64,000 nucleotides of DNA. Source: Clarkia xantiana subsp. parviflora. Taxonomy: Eukaryota; Streptophyta; Magnoliopsida; Myrtales; Onagraceae. This document shows, one piece after another, positions 1 through 11,983 of this stretch (the stretch's first letter is position 1; every line of letters begins with the position of its first letter). The notes under the pieces were generated by a model that was not told the DNA's origin, searched no databases, and was given only the letters and a program-made list of their open reading frames with translations. The translations under genes were made by a program, and so were the position numbers. The stretch lies in NCBI GenBank assembly GCA_036873135.1, contig JAPTYO010000013.1:20333901-20397900 (forward strand), read 5' to 3'.

Positions 1-370
1 GGTTAACGATGTCATTAAGTCACCTTAATGACACCGTTGCCTATAAATACAACCCTTCCACCATTCATTTACGGATCTTGGCTAAGTGTGCAATTTAGCT
101 CTGACATCTCTCTAAGCTTTATCTCTCTAAGAAACATATTGACTTAAGCATCGGAGAGGGTATATCAAGCACCACCCCCCCCCCCCCCTCCGTGCTTGAT
201 ATTGCCCCTCTTGCAGGGCACGTGGAGAAGAGAAAGAGAAGGGCAGAAGAATACGGATCAGAACGACCGAACTCAAGAAGCACAGGATCCACTAGTTCAC
301 CAGTGAGGAGTAGGATTTAGGCCGGCGACCCGTTGACCTGAAACCTAGAACCTAACAGATACAACAGAAG
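1..370 (+). mobile_element. LTR fragment (R-U5 part) of a Ty3-type retrotransposon
   Basis: The left edge of the window lies inside an LTR-like stretch. A TATA box (CTATAAATA, near 41-49) is followed about 100 bases later by the motif ACTTAAGCATCGGAGAGGG, a C-rich hairpin and TTGCAGG. The same order of signals occurs in the LTRs at 405-1018 (minus), 59024-59748 (plus) and in R1 and R2. The right end may be the CCTAACA near 344-350. No coding part of this element is seen, and its left end is outside the window. It lies head-on to the minus-strand LTR of element A. Confidence 0.55.
162..202 (+). other. Hairpin with poly-C loop in LTR U5
   Basis: ATATCAAGCAC at 162-172 pairs perfectly with GTGCTTGATAT at 192-202, an 11-bp stem whose loop is almost entirely C. 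It sits between the GCATCGGAGAGGG motif and TTGCAGG. Equivalent hairpins with a different stem sequence occur at 626-656 and 59508-59539. Confidence 0.7.
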
Positions 371-404
371 AAAAGACAATGTTAATTTGTTTAGTATAAA
401 GAGT

Positions 405-1018
405 TGCTAATTGGCAAGCCAAATTCAAAGGGTAGACATACACCAACTGTTAAGTCTGCTTCCACTTGGGTAGCTTCGGGCTTCTTTTTCACGAACGGGC
501 TCTGGATGTGTGCACGGGAACGGGTATCTGTCTGTATGCCGCGATCCTTGAAACACGATCCTCGAACTAATCTTCAACTTCCCGACTTTGATCTCTCGAA
601 CTCCGGATCCTGCACAAGGGGCAGTAACCAGCGTGGGAGAGGGGGGAATGCTGGTTGGGCCCTCTCCGACGCTCAAGTCAAAATCTTTAGAGAGAGAAAG
701 CCTTTTGGAGAGAAGTCAGAGAACCCAAAAGCCAGAATGAGGGAATCCTCTAAAATGGGAGACCTAGGTCTCTATTTATAGGGAACCTAAGGATCATGCC
801 CAGTTTTGAATGACTTGATGTCGGTATGAAGGAAAACGTATACCGTCATCAAGGTGGACTAAGCGTGCAATGACTTCTCGCACTTGGCAAAATAATCAGG
901 ATAAGCGCGCGGAGAACGTCGGTAATCCGGACCTCCGGATTGCCACAGGGCAATCCGGAAGTCCCCCGGTCCGGGAACTGCGCGTATTCCGGACCGTTTT
1001 AGACTTGGGTGTCCGCGG
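405..1018 (-). repeat. 3' LTR of element A, U3 start missing
   Basis: Read on the minus strand this segment carries a TATA box (+ strand TCTATTTATAGG near 770-781), the motif TTGAGCGTCGGAGAGGG (+ 661-680), the C-rich hairpin and TGCAGGA. It aligns by eye with the LTR at 59024-59748, including a shared GC-rich stretch near 900-1000. Sequence beyond about 1018 already matches the internal non-coding part of B, so the first part of U3 and the polypurine tract have been lost. Confidence 0.6.
626..656 (-). other. U5 hairpin of element A LTR
   Basis: AACCAGC (626-632) pairs with GCTGGTT (650-656). On the element's own strand the loop is C-rich, and the hairpin again lies between the GAGAGGG motif and TGCAGG. 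Confidence 0.6.
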
Positions 1019-1696
1019 AAGAGTTCTTAATGAGTGAAATACTTGTAATAATAAAGAATTATGCAACGTGATAATATCATGGTACATGGTGTAAGCATAT
1101 AACACGTTGTCAACATGTAGATGACGACATAGTAAACGGAGGACGCAATCATGCAATAAGCAAAATACTTATAACAATATAAAATTGGAGAGCATGTACG
1201 TAATCATGAAGCATGGTGTAAACGTGAGACATGATGTAAACATGAAATTCATACTTAGATTACAAAAATAATCATGTAACGATCATAAATAAGAATCATG
1301 CATGATAAATTCTATGTACGTAATATGTAATAGTAATTACGTGTAGCATGTCATGAAGCATTGTGTAATATGTATGCAATATGAACATAGGAGAGATGCA
1401 AGATGCTTGTAAAGGTTGCTAAGGACTTATATGAAAATACATGAAGGTTTAGTCCTTAGCACATGGTGTAGGCACTATTAGTGAAAATTAGGAGAGAGAG
1501 TACTGATTATCTTACATCCTTTATAGATAAATCCCAAAAAGCTCTCCACTCTTGATGAAGATGAAGCTTTTGAGATCATAAATTTGGAGTAGACACACCA
1601 TAGATGTCGTCGTATGAGCTTTGTCGATAAGCGTCATAGGAATGCTTAGGAGGTATTGTGTAGAAGTTGATAATAGCTAATTGATGCATGCAATCC

Positions 1697-2376
1697 ATCC
1701 TTGTCGACATGTATGTACGTACATGGAAACACTTAGAAAATATTCTCCCCTTGTCGACATGCATCCTTGTCGACATGTATGTACGTACATGGAAACACTT
1801 AGAAAATATTCTCCCCTTGTCGACATGCATCATTGTCGACATGTATGTACGTACATGGAAATACTTAGAAAATATTCTTCACTTGTCGACATGCATCGTT
1901 GTTGACATGTATGTATGTACATGGAAATACTTAGAAAATATTCTTCACTTGTCGACATGCATCCTTGTTGACATGTATGTACATACATGGAAATACTTAG
2001 AAAATATTCTTCACTTGTCGACATGTATCCTTGTCGACATGTATGTACGTACATGGAAATACTTAGAAAATATTCTTCACTCGTCGACATGTATGTACGT
2101 ACATGAAAATACTTAGAAAATATTCTTCACTCGTCGACATGCATCCTTGTCGACATGTATGTACGTACATGGAAACACTTAGAAAATATTCTTCACTTGT
2201 CGACATGCATCCTTGTCGACATGTATGTACGTACATGGAAATACTTATAAAATATTCTTCGCTTGTCGACATGTATGTACGTACATGGAAACACTTAGAA
2301 AATATCCCACGCTTGTCGACATCCATCCTTGTCGACATGTATGTACGCACATGGAAACACTTAGTAAATATTCTTG
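1697..2376. repeat. Tandem array of about 11 palindrome-rich units in element A
   Basis: Units of mostly 51-65 bases repeat about eleven times. Each has TTGTCGACATG, the 12-base palindrome ATGTACGTACAT (point changes in a few units) and ACTTAGAAAATATTC. TGTCGACA is itself palindromic, so each unit has two closely spaced perfect palindromes. The open frames across this stretch translate the repeat in every frame on both strands and are not genes. Element B has the AATATTTTCTAAGT motif scattered at the matching place but not the regular array, so the array expanded in A. Confidence 0.85.
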
Positions 2377-3017
2377 ACAACTAGCATCTCGTCATGTGTT
2401 GACTGTTGACAGCTGTATGCGCGTGCTTGCATGTACGTGCTTATGTGCGCACTTGCCCCCACACTTAGAATCTTTTCTGTATCCCTGGCTATGTACGATG
2501 TATCCATATGCTTGATGTAAACACAGTTTGTATGCCAATACCTTGTTGTATGCTAACACTTGGTAATATGCTGACACATAGTAGCATGCTGACAGCTTGC
2601 AATATGCTGACTGTCATCCTGAAAACTTAGAAAATATTTCGCCCTTGTAATCATGTATGCTGCGAGTATGAGCTCGATGTCGACATGTAAGGTTGATGTG
2701 TTCAAGAAGTTGCCCCCCTTGCATGATGCTTGTTACTTGTTGCACGAAGATTAACGAGTCTTGTACGTACATAATTGTTCCATATGTAGCGTACACTGCT
2801 TAGATGTATGTATGAGAGACTGTTGCATGTATACACGTTGTCGTGATTGTCGGTACACATATACGTTCTTCTGAAGATTTGGTATGTTGTAATCTTTATG
2901 ACTTGTATCTTGTTGTAATGTAGGTCGGACTGATGGAAAAAGCTCGTCTTTGCAGATAGCCGATGTATACAGTAATCCGCTTGTTGGAAGGAATGTCCGT
3001 ACAATTGCCCCCGCTAC

Positions 3018-3527
3018 TAGGGCTGGCAATTCGTGCGGGCTGTGCAGGTTCGTGTCGTGCTAGGTTCGTATCGTGTTCTGGGGGGTCAGCCCAACACTAA
3101 GGCGTGCCAATTTTATTCAGCACGACACGAGAAAAACACGACACGGCCCGACACGGAAAATCAGCACGAAATATCTATAGTAAATTGAATAAAAAATTCA
3201 CACGTGACAATTTTTAAGCTAAAATTTTAAAATTACTCAATATAGAGAGTGTTTAATCCAAACTTCATAAAGTACCATTGTTAAAAGAGGTTATGCTAAC
3301 TTTAAATAGGTTTATATTAGTAGAAATTATCGTATATATACATATAACTATCGAGTTATCGTGTCGGGCCGTGTCATCAATATCAAACACGAACACGACA
3401 CGAATTTTTTTGACACGATTTGGCACGGCCCGATTTTGGCACGACACGAAAATGATTGACCCAAACCCGTAATTTTCCGTATCGTGTTCGTGTCGGCCAT
3501 CGTGCCGAGCCCAAATTGCCAGCCCTA
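3018..3527. mobile_element. hAT-type MITE, 510 bp, inside element A
   Basis: The ends are inverted (TAGGGCTGGCAATT... and ...AATTGCCAGCCCTA). The element is flanked by a perfect 8-bp target duplication CCCGCTAC at 3010-3017 and 3528-3535, the size expected for hAT transposition. The terminal regions are rich in GACACGA/TCGTGTC words and can fold back. No coding sequence is seen. A left-end fragment of the same family lies at 29103-29275. Confidence 0.88.
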
Positions 3528-3535
3528 CCCGCTAC

Positions 3536-5600
3536 TCTGGAGTCTCCGGACCTGGTCGCGGTAAAGGACTTGTGAGTAAGGCACCTCCTTGTATCTTCTT
3601 TGAACTTGTTAATTTTCCAAGTTGTTGCTTTCATGTTGCTGAACGCGTGGCTGCAGTTCCTGGCTTTAGCACAATTCTCAAAAGATCCGACGCAGGGGCG
3701 CGTTCCTCGAGCGATTCTAAGTTCTTTATGCCGAGTATGACCGTGCTAACTCTTTCTTGCGATAAAGGGAATAGAGTTGAGGGTCGTGCGGTGGTGCCTT
3801 CTGCCCCCCGGTCGAGGGACCGGCCCAAGGAGGAGCGTTCCTCCCATTGAGGTAAGCGTTGTTTACTTCTTCACACTTGAAACTTGATCTTGAAGACGGC
3901 TGATTTTGATGCACGCATTGCTGATTGTCGCGCTTATGTTGAAGAGCTATGTCGTATTGAAGTTGAAGCGACCATTCTTGCTGTGTCTTTTGTGTGGATG
4001 ACGACATTGCATTTGATGTTGATATTATGAACTCTTTGCCATAGATCCTTGGAGATGATGCTATCTTTTGGTTGGTGTCAGGTTGTCTGTTTCCAGCATG
4101 TTGAACCCTTTGTGAATGGGTTGATGTTGTTTTGAGGTTTTCGATAAATCTTTGTTTATGCCATTGCTTGCATGGTATTTCATCACTTGGACCTGTTTTC
4201 AATAATAATAAACATGTGATAACTTGTTAGTAATATTTCATACTTTGCGTTATTTTCATTGTCCGTATGTATTGGACTTGCATGATAGGATTGAACTCTT
4301 TGTTGTGATGGATAGAACATACGATGTTGCGACTTGCGCATTGCAGGGTGTTATGTACAATTGGTACTTGTAGCATTGCAGGTAGTAATGTACTTGGCAC
4401 TTGGCCTTTGACATGTAGCAGTGTCGTCTTGACGTAGCAAGACTTAAGTTTATACCGTCTCTTAGTTCCACTCTAAGGCGACGTTGTTGCAAGATACTTC
4501 TTGCTAATTTTGTTGTTTTGGCGTTATATGCTAAAGAGCAAGATAACGTTATACAAGACTCGACTTGTAAGTTTGATGAGTTTTGTACAAGGTTTGCTTT
4601 TATAAGCGTATAACATGAAGCTATCCTTTTTCATGCATAAGTCTCCATGGTGTATGAACCCTTAAGAGAGTATGCATACTTTTAGTGTGTGGCGTTGTCG
4701 TCTATTAAGAGGATTTCCGCCACGGTGGGGTGATCAGTCCCATAATGTATTTGCCGCATCCTGTTTTTATTCAGGGAATGGCTATGAACATGAGGATTTG
4801 CCCAGAGTATTTCACAACATGCCATTTTTTAGAAGTAAACATGGGATTTTCCCTTTTGAAGAGAATGTCGCAACATGTTACTTTTGATAGATGTGAACAT
4901 GGGTTTTGTCCCTACAAGGAGAATATTGCATCATATCACTTTTAGAATAGGTTTTGGTTTTCTTCCAAGGCATTGTATATTGTTGACATTGTTCCTGAGT
5001 GAACGCCTTCTTGAGATAGACGCCGTTATGGATGAAGAAATAAACTCCCTGTTGGTGTAGATAATAGATATGTTGGCGTTGTATGCCATAAATCCCTCCT
5101 TGAACATAATGATTAGCTTGTATTGTTGAAGTAGATATTATGTGCATAGGTTACTACTTGGCATAATTCCAATGTAATAATCATAGTGTAGTATGTACAT
5201 ACGAACAGAGTTGCGCTTTGTCAGATAGTTGCAATGTTTGCAAGTTTGCAAAAATATGGAGTTATGAAATTTTCTTTTTAGTAATGCATATAATAGATAA
5301 AGTAAAGGAGTCTGATACGAGGACTCCTTGTTTGTAAAGGAAACTTCCTTAAGTGCGGACGCGATAGGTGCGGATATGTCGGGAGTGGAGCTTTTCTAAG
5401 TATCACCCGCTATATGTGATTGTGAATATGTATGTATGAACAACGACTATGCATTATTGTATGTGTCCTCTAGTTGATTCGCGTTGATGCCTCCTTAGCA
5501 TGATGTACATGCCTATATATGATCATTGTTTGGTGTTTCCTTCTTAGAAGAATGGTACCGCGTGCTCTTGCAATTATTCGTTTCTTCACATTGGTGGAAT
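3536..5600 (-). other. Non-coding body of element A
   Basis: I see no convincing gene in this stretch. The stretch 4690-5160 is mirrored in element B at about 53940-54570, which shows that the non-coding sequence itself belongs to the family. Short open frames here lack recognisable domains. Confidence 0.5.
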
Positions 5601-5612
5601 GCCAAGCACTTG

Positions 5613-6119
5613 TCAGCTTGGTGCCCCCCAAGTCGCTTGGCAGTCGTACCGCTGTTTCCTGATGGTTTCTATTACTTCATCTTCTGACAGTGATGCGCCT
5701 ACTAGGACCATCATTTCTGGCTCATCTATCTTGATTTCTTGTAATGCTTCAACAAGAGCAGGACGTGCAGGATCTACCCTTGGGTTTTCATCAATGACGG
5801 GAATTCCACTATTGTTTGTCTTGACATTATGTTGGAGTGCAACCTTGTAGCAGTCTTTTGATAGCTGCTGGTCTCCCTTTATTTCACCAATACCTGCCTT
5901 TGTTGGAAACTTGATCTTTTGGTGTGATGTTGACGCTATCATACTCCACTTGTTCATGGTTGTATACCCTAGGATTCCTTTATATGCGTCAGGCTTTTCT
6001 ACGATCACGAACGGAACGCCGATTTGTTGCTCTCCTTCTCCTATTGCGCATTGCGCGGTGTTGAATTTAATGTGCTGGTTTTGCGATGTATACTTCATGT
6101 GTTCACTTTCAAGGGGCAT
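5613..6119 (-). pseudogene. Retropepsin C-terminal remnant of element A
   Basis: The 168-residue frame resembles the second half of the Ty3-type protease domain in R1 (about 22200-22560). Both have the flap/C-terminal pattern 'PFVIVE..DAYKGILG.TT' followed by 'HQKIKFPT..GIGEIKGDQ' and a conserved 'C' plus polar tail. The catalytic Asp-Gly-Gly-Ser segment that should precede it is absent, and no reverse transcriptase follows. It is a fragment that cannot make an active protease. Identification rests on similarity to the other copies in this window. Confidence 0.7.
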
Positions 6120-6771
6120 GGGTTTATTTGATGTGTTTCTTCATACACTTGTGACTCTTCCCGAGGTTGTGTCTATGTGACGATTGTGCACATGGTTGCG
6201 AGATGTTATACTGGTGGAATCCTCATCTTCTCCTTTGTTTTGGCCGAAGATTAGGTTTCGCTGTCGGCGTACGTTTTGAGTGGTACGATCCTTCTTGTGT
6301 TCTTGACAAGGGTAAACTTGCTGGATGTTGGAAATAATTCTCTAACTCTTTTTTCGTGAAAGGTTTGGCACAGGCGTGCGTATAACATAGGAGCGTATCC
6401 TGAATTCCTATCTTCCACAATGTTGATGACGTTGTCACTTGGGTGATGCCCCCGTCTAGTTTATTATTGCAGCGCGATTTTTAGTCTTGTGCGTATAGAA
6501 TGCTTGAGGCTCCGTTGCATGGGGGATATTGTATGACCTAAGCCGTTTGTTATTCATAGTGCGATAGCTTGTGTTGTTGACGCAATTAATATGTGCGTTG
6601 TTGTTACTTGGCGTTATTCCAAGGTAGTATGATTGATATAGTAATGTACCTACGAAAGTAGATTTAACATTCATTAGATATTTGGAGTTCAAACAACGGA
6701 TTACAGGAAGGCGTCTACTGATCGCTCCTTTTGAAAAGTACTAAGGCTAATAAACATAAGTTGTACTTAAT

Positions 6772-7563
6772 CTAAGAAGACTTAAAGTAGATATGCAAAG
6801 ATGGAGATAAAGGGATTGATGATGTGTTTGACGTCTTCATAGGTGATTTGTCGCCAAGTTGATTCTGCCATGTGCCACATAGTTCCTCAGTGCATCTAGT
6901 GTTGAGCTCTTCAATCTCCACCTTTGGGGATGAACAAATGTTGGTGTTATGCCCTCCAGTTTTATGGTGCTTGCATCGTTCTTCAACATTCTTGCCAAGG
7001 AAGGCAGTCATTGGCTCAAGTGGACGGTGAAGTTTGTTTTCCGAGAGTTTGAAATTTGTTTCCTCCACCTTCGTGCTCCAAAGACTGTATAAGTTGTCAT
7101 AATTGGTTCCATGAATGACGTTGTTTTTTCCGCGCTTGGCGAGAGGTGGATTATCATTCGCCCTTTCTTTTCCTTTGCCTTTTCCTGAAGACTCCACGTG
7201 AGACTTCTTTTGATGCTTATTGCCTTGGTCGATATACTTCTTCATTTGTCCTTTTAAGATTAAGCTGTTTACGTGAAACCTTAATCCAACACAGTTTTCC
7301 GTCTCGTGGCCATACACTTCGTGATTTTCACACCATTTGCCTTCATCTTTTCCCAATGGGCCATTGGGGAAATTAGAGGGCTTTTTCCACAGCTTGGTCT
7401 TCTTTATCTCTTTCAAGATGACGGACAGCGGTGTGTTCAGTGGAACACATTTGGCGAGATTGGTCTTTTTGAGCCTTTGGACGTCTGACTGGAATGGCCT
7501 CTTTTGTTGCGGTTGTCTATTTTCCCAGGAAGCGTCTATCTTTTTCTCAATTATTGGCTTCAA
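6772..7563 (-). pseudogene. Gag remnant of element A with two CHHC zinc-knuckle-like motifs
   Basis: The 263-residue frame, with an in-frame extension to about 7680, is lysine-rich and holds two copies of a Cys-x2-His-x4-His-x4-Cys pattern: KWCENHEVYGHETENC around residue 88 and ERCKHHKTGGHNTNIC near residue 200. This is the same variant knuckle found in R2 (CRFHRANGHDTNHC) and element B (CRYHQTWGHHINSC). The Gag capsid-like region seen in R1 is missing and the C-terminal tail looks out of frame. The element is non-autonomous, so the product, if any, would be a partial nucleocapsid. Confidence 0.65.
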
Positions 7564-8147
7564 GGTTCTTATTGTAAGTCCCTTGATTGGGACATCATCG
7601 TCATTAACAAGTTTTTTCCGTCCCTCCTTGTGACGGATGTCAGCATCGTCTTGGCTTGTCCTCGTGGAAGAACCTTCCTTGTGTATTTTTTAGGGGGAGG
7701 TTGGAGATTGTAAATCTTATTAAAATTGATCTTAAAATTTGACCACTTGTTTCCAATTTTAGTGTTTTGGCTGAAACCCTAAATAAATTACAATGTAAAA
7801 ATTTTAAATTTTTTAAGCACCAAGGGACAAAATTTCGGCCACCATATTAAAAATAATATTGTTTACCATATTTTAATTTTTAATTAAGGTAAAAGTATAT
7901 CATAATTGGGAACATTATGATAGATTCATATTAAAGGGGCTAATATGTAATTCTTACAAGTCCAGCTAAACCCTAAACTAAACCTTGGACGAAAAGAAAT
8001 GTATTCCAGTTTCCTGCTCCTTCTAGACTTCTCTTCTCCGCCATTAAAGAATCCAACAGCTGACGGCTGCTCTCAAACTGTTGAGTGGAAGCAGCTTTTA
8101 CTTTCATAATCCAGTCTCCGAAGCTCTATTCCGCAGCTTTCTCCATA

Positions 8148-11100
8148 ATGTATCGTTTCGCCTCAAGCCTCGCCTCCAAAGCTAGGTACTTCATCCTCAC
8201 TCTCCGACTGCTTGCTGAGAAAGTTAATGCTCGATGATACAATCGAAGTATATCTTTGCTGACTCCATATTCGTCTAGGCTTACTGCTGTTGATTGCAGT
8301 TTCAGTTGATTTTTTTTTTTTTCTGATTGGAAATTCATTTGAGGTTCGGTTTTGTAGAAAATTTGTTTTCTTTTGATTTGGATGTAAAAATATTCTGGAA
8401 TGGGTCCATTTAGGGGGCAAGAACATGTTGAATTATTCTCTTCAGTAATCGTAAATATGTGATTTCATATATTTCTATAGCAAGATTGGGTTTGATTTAC
8501 TTCTCCTTGATTTTTTTTTCTTTTCAGTATCGCTAGGAAGAGCGCTCAACAGGTAATTATTATGGTTGGAAAAAACAAATTTGTCGTTCTTCATGTATGA
8601 CTTGTATTGACTTCTTATCAATTTTATCAATGCCAGATTGGTAGCAGAACTAGCTGGAGTAGAAATTATGCTGCCAAAGATATTAGATTTGGGGTGGAGG
8701 CTCGTGCTGCAATGCTTAAGGGTGTCGAAGATCTAGCTGATGCTGTGAGGGTCACCATGGGCCCTAAGGTATTCTACTTTGGATATGCATTGAGATAGCT
8801 TGTGTTATTTAGGTCAAAGGGTATTTCTTGAGACAGAGTTGAGTCTATGGTAGCTTTATGATTCGTTCTTCTGATCTGTAGGGGCGTAATGTGGTGATTG
8901 AACAAAGTTATGGAGCCCCAAAGGTTACTAAGGACGGTGTCACTGTTGCAAAGAGCATAGAATTCAAGGATAGAGTAAAGAATATTGGTGCCAGTCTTGT
9001 CAAGCAAGTTGCCAATGCAACCAATGATGTTGCTGGAGATGGTATGTAGTTCCTTTTGATCTTATTCAACTGTGATTTCATATCATTTCATTTTATTACA
9101 TTGCATTGCACTTACATTTCATTTAATTTACTTTGGCTATGGTGTGCTTTTGCAGGTACAACCTGTGCAACTGTTCTTACACGTGCTATATTTACCGAGG
9201 GATGCAAGTCTGTTGCTGCTGGAGTGAATGCTATGGACCTTAGAAGGGGCATCACCATGGCAGTTGATTCTGTTGTAACAAACTTGAAAAGCAGAGCACG
9301 AATGATTAGTACTTCTGAAGAAATAGCCCAGGTTTGCCCCTCCCACTTTCTTAAAGTGAAGACGTTTTAGTATTAAGGTCGTTTAAGTGTTCAAATGTCC
9401 TTATGACGGTTTTACTGTACTGTTAGGTTGGAACTATATCTGCAAATGGGGATAGAGAAATTGGAGAATTGATTGCAAAAGCCATGGAGAAAGTTGGCAA
9501 AGAGGGTGTTATCACTATCCAAGTAAGTTATACCTACTATGTGCACGTATTTCAATTTTGTTCTGTGTGTTCGTTTTATTGAATTTACTATTTTATGAGT
9601 TGCTGCCGTCTCATCCTTGTAAGCATTACAGGATGGAAAGACCTTCTATAATGAATTGGAAGTCGTCGAGGGCATGAAGCTTGACAGAGGATTCATCTCC
9701 CCATATTTCATCACCAACCAGAAAAATCAGAAATGTGTATGTTCTTTTTTTCCTTTCGAGATAGAGATTGCCATTTCTGTCTTTTAGCTGATTCTTGGGT
9801 TTGAAGTATTGCCTTTTTCTGTTTTCTGGTAACAACAGGAGTTGGATAATCCTCTTATTCTTCTTTATGAGAAGAAAATCAGTAGCATAAATGCTATTGT
9901 CAAAGTACTAGAGTTGGCAATGAAGGTAACAAACACCAAACTCTCGGTTTGAGCTAACAATTTCTCATGATCACCAATGCAAGTTGGCTAATTTGGGAAC
10001 TCTGCAGAGGCAAAGACCGTTGCTGATTGTTGCTGAAGATGTGGAAAGTGATGCTTTGGCAACTCTTATCCTTAATAAACTTCGTGCTGGAATTAAGGTA
10101 CAAATTAAGGACCAATACTAACAATTAAAACATATTTTCCTCTAATGGAGCTCCATTAATTAAGTGGATTATAACTCTTGAAGTTTTTTTTATGTCTAGG
10201 TATGTGCTGTTAAAGCCCCTGGTTTCGGAGAGAACCGCAAATCAGGTCTTCAGGATCTTGCTGTCCTGACAGGTGCTCAAGTAAGTATCTGCTTCCTATA
10301 ATTCAAAGCTTACTCTTTTAGTGCAAACTCTCCAAAGCTTTAGGTAGAAGAATCTTCAGGCAATTGGGTTGATTTGCATAGAAATACTTGTTATGCACCA
10401 TTCTGTAATTCAAGATTGATTCATCCCCCCAACCCAAACAATTTTTTGTGTGGGCAGGTTATCACTGAAGATCTTGGAATGAATCTGGAAAAGGTAGATT
10501 TTGAGATGCTCGGGTCTTGCAAGAAGGTTGCAATATCGAAGGATGACTCTGTGCTTCTTGATGGAGCTGGTGATAAGAAAGCAATTGAAGAGAGGTCCGA
10601 ACAGATAAGATCAGCAATTGAGGCAAGCACTTCTGATTATGACAAAGAGAAGTTGCAAGAGAGACTTGCAAAGCTCTCTGGTGGCATTGCTGTCTTGAAG
10701 GTCGGTAATCCTAACCAAAGTTATATTTCATTTTAAATGCTAAAAAAAAAACTAAAATATAATTATAACAAGCAAAATTGGAACGCTTTTTTTTATTATT
10801 TCAGATTGGAGGAGCAAGTGAAGCTGAGGTAGGAGAGAAGAAGGATAGAGTTACTGATGCTTTGAATGCAACAAAAGCAGCAGTTGAGGAGGGTATTGTT
10901 CCAGGTAATGTTGTTTTATAAATTTAGATGTTAGATTGGAGTTTGGATTCCGAGTGAGCAAATCTGAAGAGTAAAGAGCATGCAGGTGGTGGAGTTGCTC
11001 TCCTTTACGCATCGAAAGAATTGTCTAATCTGCAAACTGCAAATTTTGACCAGAAGATCGGTGTGCAGATCATTCAGAACGCGCTCAAGGTTAGTAAAAA

Positions 11101-11983
11101 TCTATTTTTCCCAAAATATTATATTTAATGATGGAGCCGCCTGTTAGTATTGATATAGCAATCATTTGGAAGAACCCAAACTTTTAGTACAAAATGATTG
11201 ACTTACATCATCTCTTGTTTCTCAAAAGGGAACTTTGCCTGTTTGAAAGCTAGTATTTAATTCTGGGTATGATCTACGGCAATACTAAACTAATTAATCA
11301 TCAAATTTTAAAAAGGAAACAGAAAAATGGATGAGGTAGCCAAATATCATCCAGTTGATAATTAAATTCCAACGGAAAAGGATTAGCCAAACCATAGAAG
11401 AAGTTATATATATTTTAGCATGATCATATATAAATATCCCGACTTTTCATGATTGCATCTGTAGACGCCTGTCCATACAATCGCTGCAAATGCGGGAGTA
11501 GAAGGTGCAGTTGTGGTTGGAAAGCTGTTGGAGCAAGATAACCCCGATCTTGGATACGATGCAGCCAAAGGTTAGCATCACCATTTCAAGTTCATATATA
11601 TATATATATATATATATATGTGCACGTATTCAGGCAGCATACAATATCGAAAACACGGCTAAATTGATTGATTTTTTGGGTGTGCAGGAGAATACGTCGA
11701 TATGGTGAAGGCGGGCATTATCGACCCATTGAAAGTGATTAGAACCGCTTTGGTTGACGCTGCAAGGTAAAGTGATCTCAAAGAAATCATTTTTTTTTCT
11801 TTTAACAATTTTTGTGTTTTAATCAACTTTGTTTTTTTACATACTAAACTGAAGTTTAAATTTTGGTTATGCAGTGTGGCGTCGTTGTTAACGACTACAG
11901 AGGCAGTGGTGGCCGAGCTTCCTAAGGACGATAGTCCCGCCCCCGGTGGCATGCCAGGAGGCATGGGTGGCATGGACTACTGA
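8148..11983 (+). CDS. CPN60: Mitochondrial chaperonin 60, copy 1 (16 exons)
   Basis: Group I chaperonin of the mitochondrial matrix, which folds imported proteins in an ATP-driven double ring with CPN10. Exons: 8148-8185, 8528-8552, 8637-8768, 8882-9041, 9156-9331, 9427-9522, 9632-9736, 9839-9925, 10008-10097, 10200-10280, 10458-10700, 10805-10904, 10986-11089, 11465-11570, 11688-11766 and 11875-11983. All junctions are GT-AG and keep frame, giving 576 residues, close to the usual 577 of plant HSP60. An Arg/Ser-rich, acid-free N-terminus ([12 protein letters not shown]) fits a mitochondrial presequence. Hallmarks include the ATP-site GDGTT (exons 4-5), a VEGMKLDRG segment, and the C-terminal Gly-Met repeat ending GGMDY. 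No stop or frameshift is seen. The start is set by the presequence and the matching copy at 40085. Confidence 0.96.

Larger units (their letters stand above)
400..7708 (-). mobile_element. Element A: non-autonomous Ty3/gypsy-type retrotransposon
   Basis: Read on the minus strand this element runs from Gag remnants (7680 to 6772) through a protease C-terminal remnant (6119-5613), about 4.5 kb without convincing coding potential, to an LTR at about 1018-405. No reverse transcriptase, RNase H or integrase is visible. Its long non-coding part matches element B (49191-59748) in opposite orientation: for example 4690-5160 matches about 53940-54570, and 1020-1320 matches about 58430-58770. Both therefore belong to one family that carries a conserved non-coding body and only Gag/protease remnants, as in LARD or TR-GAG elements. 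A 510-bp hAT MITE (3018-3527) and a tandem array (1697-2376) lie inside. The PPT and start of the 3' LTR appear deleted near 1018. Confidence 0.65.

Noticed and set aside
404..781. 125-codon plus-strand frame at the left end
   Set aside because: It lies antisense to the LTR of element A and has no homologous frame in the LTR of B.
1681..2384. Open frames of 74-142 codons on both strands with repeated 'YVRTWKHLEN' or 'CFHVRTYMS' words
   Set aside because: They translate the tandem DNA array in several frames at once; no start context, domain or codon bias supports a gene.
3726..4202. 158-codon minus-strand frame in element A
   Set aside because: Gln/Ser-rich low-complexity translation without a domain, inside the non-coding body of element A.
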